DNA of 64,000 nucleotides, from NCBI RefSeq assembly GCF_001653565.1, contig NZ_LYPB01000081.1, positions 82,057 through 146,056 of the forward strand, given 5' to 3'. Numbering within the stretch: the first letter of the stretch is position 1; each line of letters begins with the position of its first letter. Source of the stretch: Paenibacillus oryzisoli. Lineage in GTDB: Bacteria; Bacillota; Bacilli; Paenibacillales; NBRC-103111. The notes under the pieces were generated by a model. That model saw only the letters and a program-made list of their open reading frames with translations, searched no databases and was not told the DNA's origin. Both the position numbers and the translations under genes were made by a program. This document shows, in pieces, positions 36,881 through 44,424 of the stretch.

Positions 36881-38139
36881 GCTTATCTCTAACACATCGA
36901 ACGATAGATGCGATATGGCGAATAGAGTCAGCTAAAATTATTGCTGGGCTAACACGAATGACGCGAGACGTGGGACTAGCGGAGGATTTTGCGCAAGATG
37001 CGCTGTTAATCGCCTTAGATCGGTGGCCGGAAATCGGAATTCCAGACAAGCCTGGTGCTTGGTTAATGACGACTGCCAAGCGCCGTGCGATTGACCATAT
37101 GCGCAGAAATAAATTGCGCGATCAGAAGTATGTTGAGATTGCACAAAGTATGGATATGTATACGATCGAGGACAGTGATCTGGCTTTGGACGGGGATATT
37201 GGGGACGATCTGCTTCGTCTCATTTATATGACCTGTCACCCGGTGTTATCTCAAGATGCTAGAGTTGCGCTAACGCTTCGGCTTCTATGCGGGCTGACGA
37301 CAGAAGAAATTGCACGTTCGTTCCTCGTCGCTGAATCCACGATTGCCCAGCGAATTGTCCGTGCGAAGCGTACTTTAAGTGCCGAGGGAGTCCCTTTCGA
37401 GGTGCCATCAGCGGAAGAGCGTCAAGATCGCCTGTCTACTGTACTTGAAGTCATTTATTTGATGTTTAACGAAGGTTACTCGGCAACCGCAGGGGAACAC
37501 TGGTTTCGACCGATCCTGTGTCAGGAGGCAGTAAGACTTGGACGGATGATCGCTGAGATTAGCCCCATGGAACCGGAAGTTCACGGACTGGTAGCCTTAA
37601 TGGAGATTCAATCATCGAGGTTTAAAACCAGAGTAAACACCAAAGGGGAACCCATCCTTCTTATGGATCAAAATCGGGGGAAGTGGGATCAGTTGTTGAC
37701 CCGCCGTGGTTTGGCTGCTCTAGATCGCAGCCGCAAGATTGGAAGGCAGCTAGGTCCCTACTCGCTCCAAGCTGCCATTGCTGCCTGCCACGCGCAGGCG
37801 GTGACTGCTGCGGAGACGGATTGGGTCCGAATTGCCGCTCTGTACGAAGCGCTTTCGCGCGTAGCTCCTTCGCCAATTGTGGAATTAAACCGGGCCGTTG
37901 CGATCTCGATGGCTTTTGGTCCGGCATTTGGGCTGCAGCTAGTTGATGAGCTGAATGCCGAACCTGCTTTACAAGGGTACCATCTGCTGCCGAGCGTGCG
38001 CGGTGATCTTCTCGTGAAGCTAGGGCGAGCCGAGGAAGCCCGAATGGAATTTGAACGAGCCGCATCCATGACGAGGAATGAGCGTGAACGTTCTGTTTTG
38101 TTGAAGCGGGCAGCCGAATGCGAAGGAGGGGAACGTTAG
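36877..38139 (+). CDS. ECF-type RNA polymerase sigma factor with C-terminal TPR-like domain (ECF42 type)
   Basis: A 420-residue alternative sigma factor. Region 2 contains VGLAEDFAQDALLIALDRWP. Region 4 contains VALTLRLLCGLTTEEIARSF. It is followed by a ~220-residue helical extension (LYEALSRVAPSPIVELNRAVA, GDLLVKLGRAEEARMEFERA) typical of the ECF42 group, which has no classical anti-sigma factor and uses this domain for control. It starts at GTG, coupled to the upstream DGPF gene. Neighbouring DGPF genes on both sides fit the group's usual arrangement. Confidence 0.92.
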   Translation: MSLSLTHRTIDAIWRIESAKIIAGLTRMTRDVGLAEDFAQDALLIALDRWPEIGIPDKPGAWLMTTAKRRAIDHMRRNKLRDQKYVEIAQSMDMYTIEDSDLALDGDIGDDLLRLIYMTCHPVLSQDARVALTLRLLCGLTTEEIARSFLVAESTIAQRIVRAKRTLSAEGVPFEVPSAEERQDRLSTVLEVIYLMFNEGYSATAGEHWFRPILCQEAVRLGRMIAEISPMEPEVHGLVALMEIQSSRFKTRVNTKGEPILLMDQNRGKWDQLLTRRGLAALDRSRKIGRQLGPYSLQAAIAACHAQAVTAAETDWVRIAALYEALSRVAPSPIVELNRAVAISMAFGPAFGLQLVDELNAEPALQGYHLLPSVRGDLLVKLGRAEEARMEFERAASMTRNERERSVLLKRAAECEGGER

Positions 38140-38604
38140 TTGCGCTATATATTGATGGCGAAGGCAACAGGATTCTCGGAAGCGAGAGTGAAGATGAGCC
38201 CAACCTACAACGATCAAATGAGTGCCTACAAGCAGGCGTTAGCCAGCGCTGGGGTCCTGCTTGCAGAAGAAGAGCTCCAGCCAAGCTGGGCTGGAATTCG
38301 TATCTGTTATCCATCACAAGGCGGGGAGCCGACGTTATTGGCGGGGCCTTTTCCAGTTAGCCAAGAGTTCCTATCGGCATATACCTTGATTGAAGTCAGC
38401 TCCGAGGAAGAGGCTCTGCATTGGGCGCTCCGCATGCCGATTCCTGCCGATCGTGGCGAGTATGAGATTGAGATGCGAAAGCTCGAGGAGCATTCCAATT
38501 GCATACAGCAGCGTAAATGGCAGGCGTTGGAAGCAGATTTACAAGAAATGAGGTACATGTTACAAGCGAGAGAGCAGTTCGACGAAGGAGTGAATGTTAA
38601 ATGA
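38140..38604 (+). CDS. Second DGPF/YciI-family protein
   Basis: A 154-residue protein starting at a TTG that directly follows the sigma factor stop codon. It begins RYILMAKATGFSEA and has LLAGPFPVSQEFLSAYTLIEV, so the DGPF motif is changed to AGPF. It is related to the first DGPF protein in this operon but with a different helical C-terminal tail (QRKWQALEADLQEMRYML). Its stop overlaps the next start by four bases. Confidence 0.87.
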   Translation: MRYILMAKATGFSEARVKMSPTYNDQMSAYKQALASAGVLLAEEELQPSWAGIRICYPSQGGEPTLLAGPFPVSQEFLSAYTLIEVSSEEEALHWALRMPIPADRGEYEIEMRKLEEHSNCIQQRKWQALEADLQEMRYMLQAREQFDEGVNVK

Positions 38605-38942
38605 GCCAGGAAGTAATCGAATTTATCGATATCTTAAAGGAACCATGGCAGCGAGAGCTGGCCACGCAATTGCGTCAGACGGTGCTACAGGCGATACCCG
38701 ATGTGGCGGAACGTATACAGTATAAGAAGCCCCATTTTTTGAAAAATGGCAAATACGCCGCCGTTATCTCCACATCGAAAGATGCTGTAAGTTTCACGAT
38801 TTTTAACGCAAGCGGGCTTGCGTTTCCGGAGCCCATGTTCGATGGGCCACCAGAGAGGAAGACTGTGAGGCTGCGCCAAGGACAAGCGGTCGATGCTGCG
38901 CAATTGATGTCGCTGCTTAGCCAGGCAGCCGCTTCACTATAG
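38601..38942 (+). CDS. DUF1801 (YdhG-like) protein
   Basis: A 113-residue cytosolic protein of the DUF1801/YdhG family. It has LRQTVLQAIPDVAERIQYKKPHF near the N terminus and the family's small beta sheet. The function is unknown. DUF1801 genes often occur in ECF42/DGPF operons. It ends the operon and is followed by two terminator hairpins. Confidence 0.85.
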   Translation: MSQEVIEFIDILKEPWQRELATQLRQTVLQAIPDVAERIQYKKPHFLKNGKYAAVISTSKDAVSFTIFNASGLAFPEPMFDGPPERKTVRLRQGQAVDAAQLMSLLSQAAASL

Positions 38943-38949
38943 TGACGAT

Positions 38950-39014
38950 ACCCAACCGATTATCGGCTGGGTGTTCTTAAGGAGCTTGCCGCGCGTTGCG
39001 CGGCGGCTTCTTTT
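38950..39014 (+). terminator. Two consecutive terminator hairpins
   Basis: The first is ACCCAACCGAT/ATCGGCTGGGT (38950-38972) with a short T-rich tail. The second, stronger one is AAGgAGC...GCCGCGC-GTT-GCGCGGC...GCTTCTT (38979-39012) with TTTT. They end the sigma-factor operon. Confidence 0.85.
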
Positions 39015-39124
39015 GGCTTGGCCGTCTTCGTTTTCCTCACCGCTTCGTCCCGCGCGCAAGTTGATCCGCTCAGCCGCTCACCTTGCTGGTCGTCGTTCCG
39101 CTCGCCCGCTTCGCGCGTCATCCC

Positions 39125-39284
39125 GCCTCGCCGTCGTCACGGGTGTCCGCCCTTCGCCTCGCCCGCCTCGCCGTCGTCACGGGTGTCCGCCCTTCGCCTC
39201 GCCCGCCTCGCCGTCGTCACGGGTGTCCGCCCTTCGCCTCGCCCGCCTCGCCGTCGTCACGGGTGTCCGTCCTTCGCCTCGCCC
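39125..39284. repeat. Four-copy 40-bp GC-rich tandem repeat
   Basis: The unit starts GCCTCGCCGTCGTCACGGGT and recurs at 39125, 39165, 39205 and 39245; the last has one base change and a different end. Because 40 is not divisible by three, all three plus-strand frames stay open through it, which gives three overlapping artificial reading frames. Base composition is far more GC-rich than the surroundings. It is not a CRISPR array: there are no variable spacers. Confidence 0.85.
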
Positions 39285-39348
39285 GCGGGGTCCCTCCCTT
39301 CTCTCGCTTTCCCTCTATTGCTCTTCCTTTGGCGAGAATGTGGAAAAT

Positions 39349-39534
39349 AAATGGAAAATATACAGGTAATCAGGCTGTTTTTCCAAGAATTTCGTGAATA
39401 GATGGAAAATGTACAGTTAAAATAAGCAGAATTATCGGTATTTGCGCTTTAGGTGGAATTTAACTGTATGAAATCCATCTAATGATTCTAAACGAGTAAA
39501 ATCAGTAAAAATAGCTACATAAAATCCATTTAAT
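39349..39534. repeat. Composite inverted dispersed element, copy 2 (diverged)
   Basis: TGGAAAAT(A/G)TACAG motifs at 39351 and 39402 are followed by inverted copies with ACTGTATGAAATCCATCT at 39462 and CTACATAAAATCCATTT at 39515. Order and spacing match copy 1 at 35060-35244. The stretch 39535-39954 holds a purine-rich GTAGA tract (39700-39860) and no gene. Confidence 0.65.
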
Positions 39535-39954
39535 ACGATTCGTGAGGCGCAGGGTAGGGCAGTAGGCGATAACAGTTAGGTTAGTGATTAGCAGATTAGC
39601 TAGTTGAATAATGGTTGCAATGGTGTCGTCAGGAACTAGTTGCGTGCATTTTAGGAGTTTTGTAAGTAGCAGTAGTTACCAGTTGAAGTCACGGCAGAGG
39701 TTGCATATGAAAGTAGGAGAAGGAGAATTGTAAGGGCGCAGTAGATGCAGAAGTAGTTAGAGTAGATGTGAATAGAGTTGGAGTAAAAATGAAGCATAAG
39801 TAAGTAGAGTAAAAATAAGCAGAGTAGAAGTGGCAGACGTCGTGGTAGCAGAGTACTAGTAGTTCTAAGTTTAGAGCTTGAAGTGAAGGCATATTAATAA
39901 AAATGGAGAATACCTAGTAAGGATGAATTAACTGGAGAAAGGTGATCTGGGAGT

Positions 39955-40212
39955 ATGCAACGGTTTAAGTTTATGTATAAGCAATTTCTGAAAGAGCCAC
40001 TATGGTTTAAAATACTTGTTCTTACTACATTGATTGTTTCAATTATCTTTAGTAGTTCTGGGTTTCCGACGAATGTCCAAAGTTTAGGTAAACTTGCTGC
40101 GGCTATCTTTTTTTGTACATATGCGATTAAAATGCGAAGGATTGTGAAGGTATCTGTAGCGTTTTATGTGCTCGCAGGGATGTGTCTGTATGTGGCTTGG
40201 GATCGGCTATAA
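39955..40212 (+). CDS. Small membrane protein, function unknown
   Basis: An 85-residue protein with two or three hydrophobic segments (WFKILVLTTLIVSIIFSS, LAAAIFFCTYAIKM, VAFYVLAGMCLYVAW) and a basic N terminus. I do not recognise its family. The ATG has a weak ribosome site. It lies 24 bases before another tiny membrane protein gene, so the two probably form a pair. Confidence 0.6.
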   Translation: MQRFKFMYKQFLKEPLWFKILVLTTLIVSIIFSSSGFPTNVQSLGKLAAAIFFCTYAIKMRRIVKVSVAFYVLAGMCLYVAWDRL

Positions 40213-40236
40213 CAATGAATCGGAGGTGCGTGACGA

Positions 40237-40440
40237 ATGACAATTATCACATTTCTTCTCATTGGTTGGATATTAAATTGGTTTAAATTTGAGAAATTAA
40301 TCATTCAAGCTTTTAAGGAGCTATTTAACAAAGATGTATCTAAGGCAACGTACTATTTCTTGTTTTTTAGTGTTGGCGTATTTGGTGACGTCGTATTGCT
40401 CATCCAAGGTGCTTACTATGACTATTTTTTGGATAAATGA
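40237..40440 (+). CDS. Small membrane protein, function unknown
   Basis: A 67-residue protein with an N-terminal hydrophobic segment (IITFLLIGWILNWFKF) and a second one (ATYYFLFFSVGVFGDVVLL). A clear CGGAGGTG ribosome site precedes the ATG. No family is recognised. It is the partner of the 85-residue gene just upstream. Confidence 0.65.
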   Translation: MTIITFLLIGWILNWFKFEKLIIQAFKELFNKDVSKATYYFLFFSVGVFGDVVLLIQGAYYDYFLDK

Positions 40441-40650
40441 GATGAGGGATCGTTCGTGAGCAGTCATTCAACAATAGTTCGATTTTACCGAACTAAAACG
40501 AGGATTCCTTAAGAAAAACGGCCAATAGTCCGATTATGCCGAACTATTGGCCAGCTTTCCATGTGTGACGGTTGTTTCGAGCCATTTAGTTGGGCAAATT
40601 CGGACTAATTGACCCACAGGGAATAATCCGCCTCAACCAATGCAGCCAAA
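40441..40650. repeat. Intergenic AGTTCG-type palindromic repeats
   Basis: AGTTCGATTTTACCGAACT (40475-40493) and AGTCCGATTATGCCGAACT (40528-40546) are related palindromes, and a further TTCGGACTAATTG lies at 40599-40611. They look like one short dispersed repeat family. Confidence 0.55.
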
Positions 40651-40653
40651 AGT

Positions 40654-40745
40654 AAAGGAGCTAAGCGAATTAATCTGAACTGCACCTCCAAGTAGTAGAC
40701 TGTGTCTAACTTGTGGGGGTCACTTCAATCGCTTAGCTCCTTTTT
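40654..40745. terminator. Bidirectional terminator interrupted by a 52-bp element
   Basis: The arms AAAGGAGCTAAGCGA (40654-40668) and TCGCTTAGCTCCTTT (40729-40743) are a perfect 15-bp inverted repeat with a T run on the right. Removing 40676-40730 restores a five-base loop (ATTAA), so the original terminator was compact. Confidence 0.85.
40676..40727. mobile_element. IS3-end-like 52-bp MITE or remnant
   Basis: The left end TGAACTGCACCTCCAAGTAG and the reverse complement of the right end, TGAAGTGACCCCCACAAGTT, are alike and resemble the terminal repeats of IS3/IS150-type elements. ATC flanks both sides (40673-40675 and 40728-40730), as expected for a 3-bp target duplication. There is no transposase. 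It sits inside the loop of the terminator at 40654-40745. Confidence 0.6.
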
Positions 40746-40756
40746 ACTCCCACATG

Positions 40757-41281
40757 CTACTTCTTCCTACGCTTGCTAGCGAGTGTATTGGAAGCCTTCC
40801 CGTTCCCGCCAACGGCATCCTGCTGCTTCGTGCCTGGACTTTCGATGGCGGAGTTGGTTCCGCTTGTGCTGTACTTGCCAGCTCCGCTTGCCACCTGGGT
40901 CGCTGAGGCATTCGCCGCATGTTTGGGTAGTTTCACGATTTGATCGTTAATGACAACGACGATTTCTTTGCCTTTACGGCGGATTTCGGTAAGGCTTTTA
41001 CTGCCAGCTAGCTTGCCTTTAGCGCTTTTCCCTAATCGGTTTCTCGCTTTGCCACCTGCACCAACACTTTGTTGTTGCTGACTATGCGGAGATTGAATGG
41101 CGGCGTTGCTGCCAGCTGCAGAGCTGCGGCCTGCACCACTAGCGAGCTGCGTTGTATAAGGCGCATTCGTAAATTGATGGTTGATGACGAAAACCAATCG
41201 ATTAATGCCATGAATGGGCGATTGCGCAATAATGCGCTTTTTGCCTTTTTCAATAATAATGGTGACGCGGTCTGATTTCAT
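40757..41281 (-). CDS. Protein with internal duplication, function unknown
   Basis: A 174-residue basic, Ala/Ser/Gly/Gln-rich protein with no signal peptide. Two copies of one module are visible: residues ~28-82 and ~104-167. Each has a hydrophobic strand (VFVINHQ; VVVINDQ), then a low-complexity stretch with ASGAGxxSxxGxNxAIxSP, QQ, VG and GKAxN. It ends in RRKK. I do not recognise the family. Its gene is stand-alone, with a GGGAGG site about 12 bases before the ATG. Spore or surface roles are possible but unsupported. Confidence 0.7.
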   Translation of the reverse strand: MKSDRVTIIIEKGKKRIIAQSPIHGINRLVFVINHQFTNAPYTTQLASGAGRSSAAGSNAAIQSPHSQQQQSVGAGGKARNRLGKSAKGKLAGSKSLTEIRRKGKEIVVVINDQIVKLPKHAANASATQVASGAGKYSTSGTNSAIESPGTKQQDAVGGNGKASNTLASKRRKK

Positions 41282-41385
41282 TGCACTCAGATCCTCCCTG
41301 TGGGTTCTCTCTTAAGTATATGTCCCTAGGACAAATTGGTAAGGGATAGGGGCTGAGTAGGTGGAAAAAGGTGTAAGCAGTACGC

Positions 41386-42726
41386 CTATGTAAATTGCCG
41401 AGTGCCGAGATCTTTGCGTCGATACACACTTAGGATGAGACCAAGGGCTATGAATTGAAAAATGACAAGAGACCCGCTATAGCTTATAAGAGGGAGATGG
41501 AAAGAGCTAAACGGAGCTAGACCGATCCACATGAGCATATTCCACACATATTGTATGACAAACAGGCTCAATAACCCGGATACTAGAGCTTTGCCATAGG
41601 GATCTCTCGCCTTCCGAGAAACGCCAACCATTTGTTGGACGAACAAAGTTACCATAATGACCATAGCGATACCAGCCCCCCAGCCAAAACAATAGATGAG
41701 AAAAGGGAACATCATTTCGGCTTGAAGATATGGCAAAGCGTTAAGAGGGGCTCCAAATCCATGTCCCGACCAACCAGCGGATTGCATCGCTATTTTGGAC
41801 TGGGTAAGCAGGAAGTTCATTCCTCGCGTATCTTCAGTTGGATGTATAAAAGCGAAAATACGGTTTAATTTATAGGATTGACTAAGTAAGAACCATCCCA
41901 AGGCAACAGTAAATAGACTACAATGAGCAATGAGCACCCTGTGTTTCATTCTCAAAACCTGTAACAAAGTCAAACATCCTATAAAGAATAGAATAAAATT
42001 ATCTATATTATGTATACTCAACATTAGCAAACCTGCCAGCCAAACAGTTCCCACATTGATCCAACTCCTACGTAGGAATGCGGTCATGAAGGATTCGTTG
42101 GCAACGAATCGCTGTGACGTACTCCAAATACCTGCTAAAGCTATGAGCAGCAAATAGGGGCTGAGCGCTGGAATATTCATTTGGAAGGGGTACCAATTGA
42201 CATACCCTCTAGATCCATTCGTCAAATTCCCGAATAGGTAGACATAGATGAGCAAGGCAATAGTCCCCACATAAAGTCCCCAGGAAAACTTGGCTAACTT
42301 CCTATAATTGCTAAAGCCAATGATCAACATTAAACATGAACCAATGCCCAGATACACGATTTGTTTGAGCCCGATAGAAGTTAAGCCTAGACGATTGACT
42401 AGCGCAGTCTGAGCAGAAAATATAGCAACCAATCCAATCGTCATAAAAAGCACAACAACAGCCAGCAGCCCCCAATTAAACCGAGGCCGATGAGCAAGAT
42501 GGAATTGCTGCCCGATCGCATCAGGCATGCCCATTTGAGCAATGGATTCCTTGATTGCTGCATCCAACTCAACCCCGTTACTTAGCTTATCCTCAATTAA
42601 TTCCTCCAAATGACTTTGGAGCTCCATACGGACTTCCTTGTGAACCTCTTTTGCTTTAATTTCGCGACAAACCTGCTTCAGAAAAAGCGAGATTTCCTCA
42701 TGCTGGCGAACACGGAAACTGCTCAT
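41386..42726 (-). CDS. FtsW/RodA/SpoVE-like membrane protein with N-terminal HAAS-like prefix
   Basis: A membrane protein of about 446 residues. The first ~85 residues are a helical soluble prefix (RMELQSHLEELIEDKLSNG, AIKESIAQMG), like the prefix domains coupled to PadR regulators. The SEDS fold with about ten hydrophobic segments follows (VNRLGLTSIGLKQIVYLGIG; GWSGHGFGAP; GLAPFSSFHLPLISYSGS). SEDS proteins polymerise peptidoglycan strands. I use the ATG at 42726, which overlaps the PadR stop by four bases; the extension to 42777 has no support. Confidence 0.88.
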   Translation of the reverse strand: MSSFRVRQHEEISLFLKQVCREIKAKEVHKEVRMELQSHLEELIEDKLSNGVELDAAIKESIAQMGMPDAIGQQFHLAHRPRFNWGLLAVVVLFMTIGLVAIFSAQTALVNRLGLTSIGLKQIVYLGIGSCLMLIIGFSNYRKLAKFSWGLYVGTIALLIYVYLFGNLTNGSRGYVNWYPFQMNIPALSPYLLLIALAGIWSTSQRFVANESFMTAFLRRSWINVGTVWLAGLLMLSIHNIDNFILFFIGCLTLLQVLRMKHRVLIAHCSLFTVALGWFLLSQSYKLNRIFAFIHPTEDTRGMNFLLTQSKIAMQSAGWSGHGFGAPLNALPYLQAEMMFPFLIYCFGWGAGIAMVIMVTLFVQQMVGVSRKARDPYGKALVSGLLSLFVIQYVWNMLMWIGLAPFSSFHLPLISYSGSLVIFQFIALGLILSVYRRKDLGTRQFT

Positions 42727-43055
42727 ACGCCGCCCTCCCCAAGTACACGATCTACTGTATTGCGAAAAAGTGACCATTCCTGTTTCTTGACGTTGAGCTC
42801 ACCTTTACCTTGCTTCGTTAGGCGGTAATATTTGCGCTTGCGGCCGTCTTTCTCATCCCAGTAGGCCTCTACAAAGCCTTCAGATTCCAACGTGTGCAGA
42901 ATCGGATAGAGGGTTCCCTCCTTAAGGGTGAACACGCCATCGGAATGCTTCTCCATCTCTTTGGTCATCTCGTAGCCGTACATGTCCTTTCGATCCAAAA
43001 GGGTAAGAATTAGAATGACGGTGCTTCCTTTCATAAGTTCTTTACTGATTTTCAT
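42723..43055 (-). CDS. PadR-family transcriptional regulator
   Basis: A winged-helix repressor of about 110 residues. It starts MKISKELMKGSTVILILTLL and has YGYEMTKEMEKHSDG and LKEGTLYPILHTLESEG, the PadR signature. The AAGGAG ribosome site fixes the start at 43055; the longer frame to 43118 is unlikely. It is coupled to the FtsW-like gene by a four-base overlap and probably represses that operon. No known ligand. Confidence 0.92.
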   Translation of the reverse strand: MKISKELMKGSTVILILTLLDRKDMYGYEMTKEMEKHSDGVFTLKEGTLYPILHTLESEGFVEAYWDEKDGRKRKYYRLTKQGKGELNVKKQEWSLFRNTVDRVLGEGGV

Positions 43056-43246
43056 GGTTGGCTCCTTCTGGACTATAGAATTGCGATGCATCGAATATCT
43101 AGGTATAGTATAAATCAAAAGAAAACCATTGGCAATGTTATCCAGCTAGTTTATATCCAATAATTCTCCAACGAACATTCCAACGAAGATAAATTCAGTA
43201 CACGAATCGGATAAAATCGGATATGTACTTTGGAAAACATGCCCTT

Positions 43247-43273
43247 TATAATTGAGACTGAGAATTATTATCA
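43247..43273 (+). promoter_or_regulatory. Fur box at the promoter of the iron-uptake operon
   Basis: TGAGAATTATTATCA (43259-43273) differs from the 7-1-7 consensus TGATAATNATTATCA at one base. It lies next to a TATAAT -10 box at 43247-43252, so Fur bound with iron would block transcription. The rest of 43056-43366 holds only the PadR promoter side. Confidence 0.8.
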
Positions 43274-43366
43274 ATCATAAAAAATAGGGAGTCAGCATCA
43301 GCATTCTAAATAGATGGCGTGTTTATCACCCGTGTGTGCTTTGCTGTACAAGGAGGAAGAAACCGA

Positions 43367-44362
43367 ATGAAATCTTTAAAAATGATGATCGTGCTGTTGC
43401 TAGCACTAGCCGTGACGGCTTGTGGCAGTTCGACAACAGGCGGAAATGCAAGCAGTACGAGTAGTCCAAGTGCATCACCAGAAGCGGCTAAAGCTACGGC
43501 TGCAGCAGCCGTAGAGAAAACCATCAAACATGCCATGGGGACAGTTACTTTGAAGAAAAAACCAGAACGAGTAGTTGTGTTATTCAATGGTATGACGGAT
43601 ATCGTTACACACTTAGGCGTCAAGCCAGTCGGTTCGGTTGAGTCATGGGAAGAGAAGCCTTGGTACAACTATTTGAGAGCTAGTATGGAAGGCGTTAAGA
43701 ACCTAGGTGAAGAAACACAGCCGAACGTTGAGGCGATCGTAGCTTTGAAACCAGACTTGATTATCGGGACCAAAGCTCGTCACGAGAAAATTTATCCGCA
43801 ATTGGAAAGCATTGCGCCTACGCTCATTACGGAAGAAATTTTTGACTGGAAAGCGAATTTGAAGTATGCATCGGATGCCCTATATAAGGAGCAAGAAGGT
43901 GCGAAGATTATCGCAGATTGGGATAAAGGGGTAGCTGAGTTTAAACAGAAAGCTGGCAACAAACTTGCTAATGCCGAAGTTTCCATTATCCGTTTTGAGA
44001 GAGATGGCAGTGCACGTTTCTATGCAACAGGATTTGCTGGAACAATCTTCAAGGAACTTGGTTTACCGCGTCCGAAAGCTCAAATTGTAGAAGGCAAAGC
44101 GGTTGTCAATATCACCACAAAAGAGCAAATGTCACAGTTGGATGGCGAGTATATCTTTGATATTACGCGTCTGAGTTCCGAGGAACCTGCGGTAGAGAAA
44201 TCGCAGAACGATTGGACATCGCACCCGCTCTGGAAAAATCTCAAGGGCGTGAAGAACGGCAAATATTTTAAAGTAGACACGATTACTTGGAATTTAGCGG
44301 GCGGTTCGATGGCTGCCAAAGCCATGCTAGCGGATCTCTACAAATATTTTGACATTAAATAG
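43367..44362 (+). CDS. Iron-siderophore ABC transporter, binding lipoprotein (FecB/FhuD-like)
   Basis: The 331-residue receptor of a siderophore importer. The lipobox LAVTACGSS is near residue 20. Mature features are GTVTLKKKPERVVVLFNG and ALKPDLIIGTKARHEKIYPQLESI. The ATG at 43367 follows an AAGGAGGAAG site; the open frame extends upstream to 43319 but without support. A Fur box lies about 95 bases upstream. The two permeases and the ATPase follow. Confidence 0.92.
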   Translation: MKSLKMMIVLLLALAVTACGSSTTGGNASSTSSPSASPEAAKATAAAAVEKTIKHAMGTVTLKKKPERVVVLFNGMTDIVTHLGVKPVGSVESWEEKPWYNYLRASMEGVKNLGEETQPNVEAIVALKPDLIIGTKARHEKIYPQLESIAPTLITEEIFDWKANLKYASDALYKEQEGAKIIADWDKGVAEFKQKAGNKLANAEVSIIRFERDGSARFYATGFAGTIFKELGLPRPKAQIVEGKAVVNITTKEQMSQLDGEYIFDITRLSSEEPAVEKSQNDWTSHPLWKNLKGVKNGKYFKVDTITWNLAGGSMAAKAMLADLYKYFDIK

Positions 44363-44424
44363 TTGAAACACTGAGGGATGAACACTATGTTCATTCCTTT
44401 GTGAATTCCAAGGAGATTGTCATC

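Noticed and set aside
37661..38317. 218-residue minus-strand frame opposite the sigma factor
   Set aside because: It is a shadow of the sigma factor and DGPF genes, with no ribosome site or family.
39125..39284. Possible CRISPR array
   Set aside because: The whole 40-bp unit repeats and no variable spacer separates conserved repeats. No cas gene is near.
38971..39397. Three overlapping plus-strand frames across the 40-bp repeat
   Set aside because: The repeat length shifts the frame at each unit, so all frames stay open. There is no start signal and no family.
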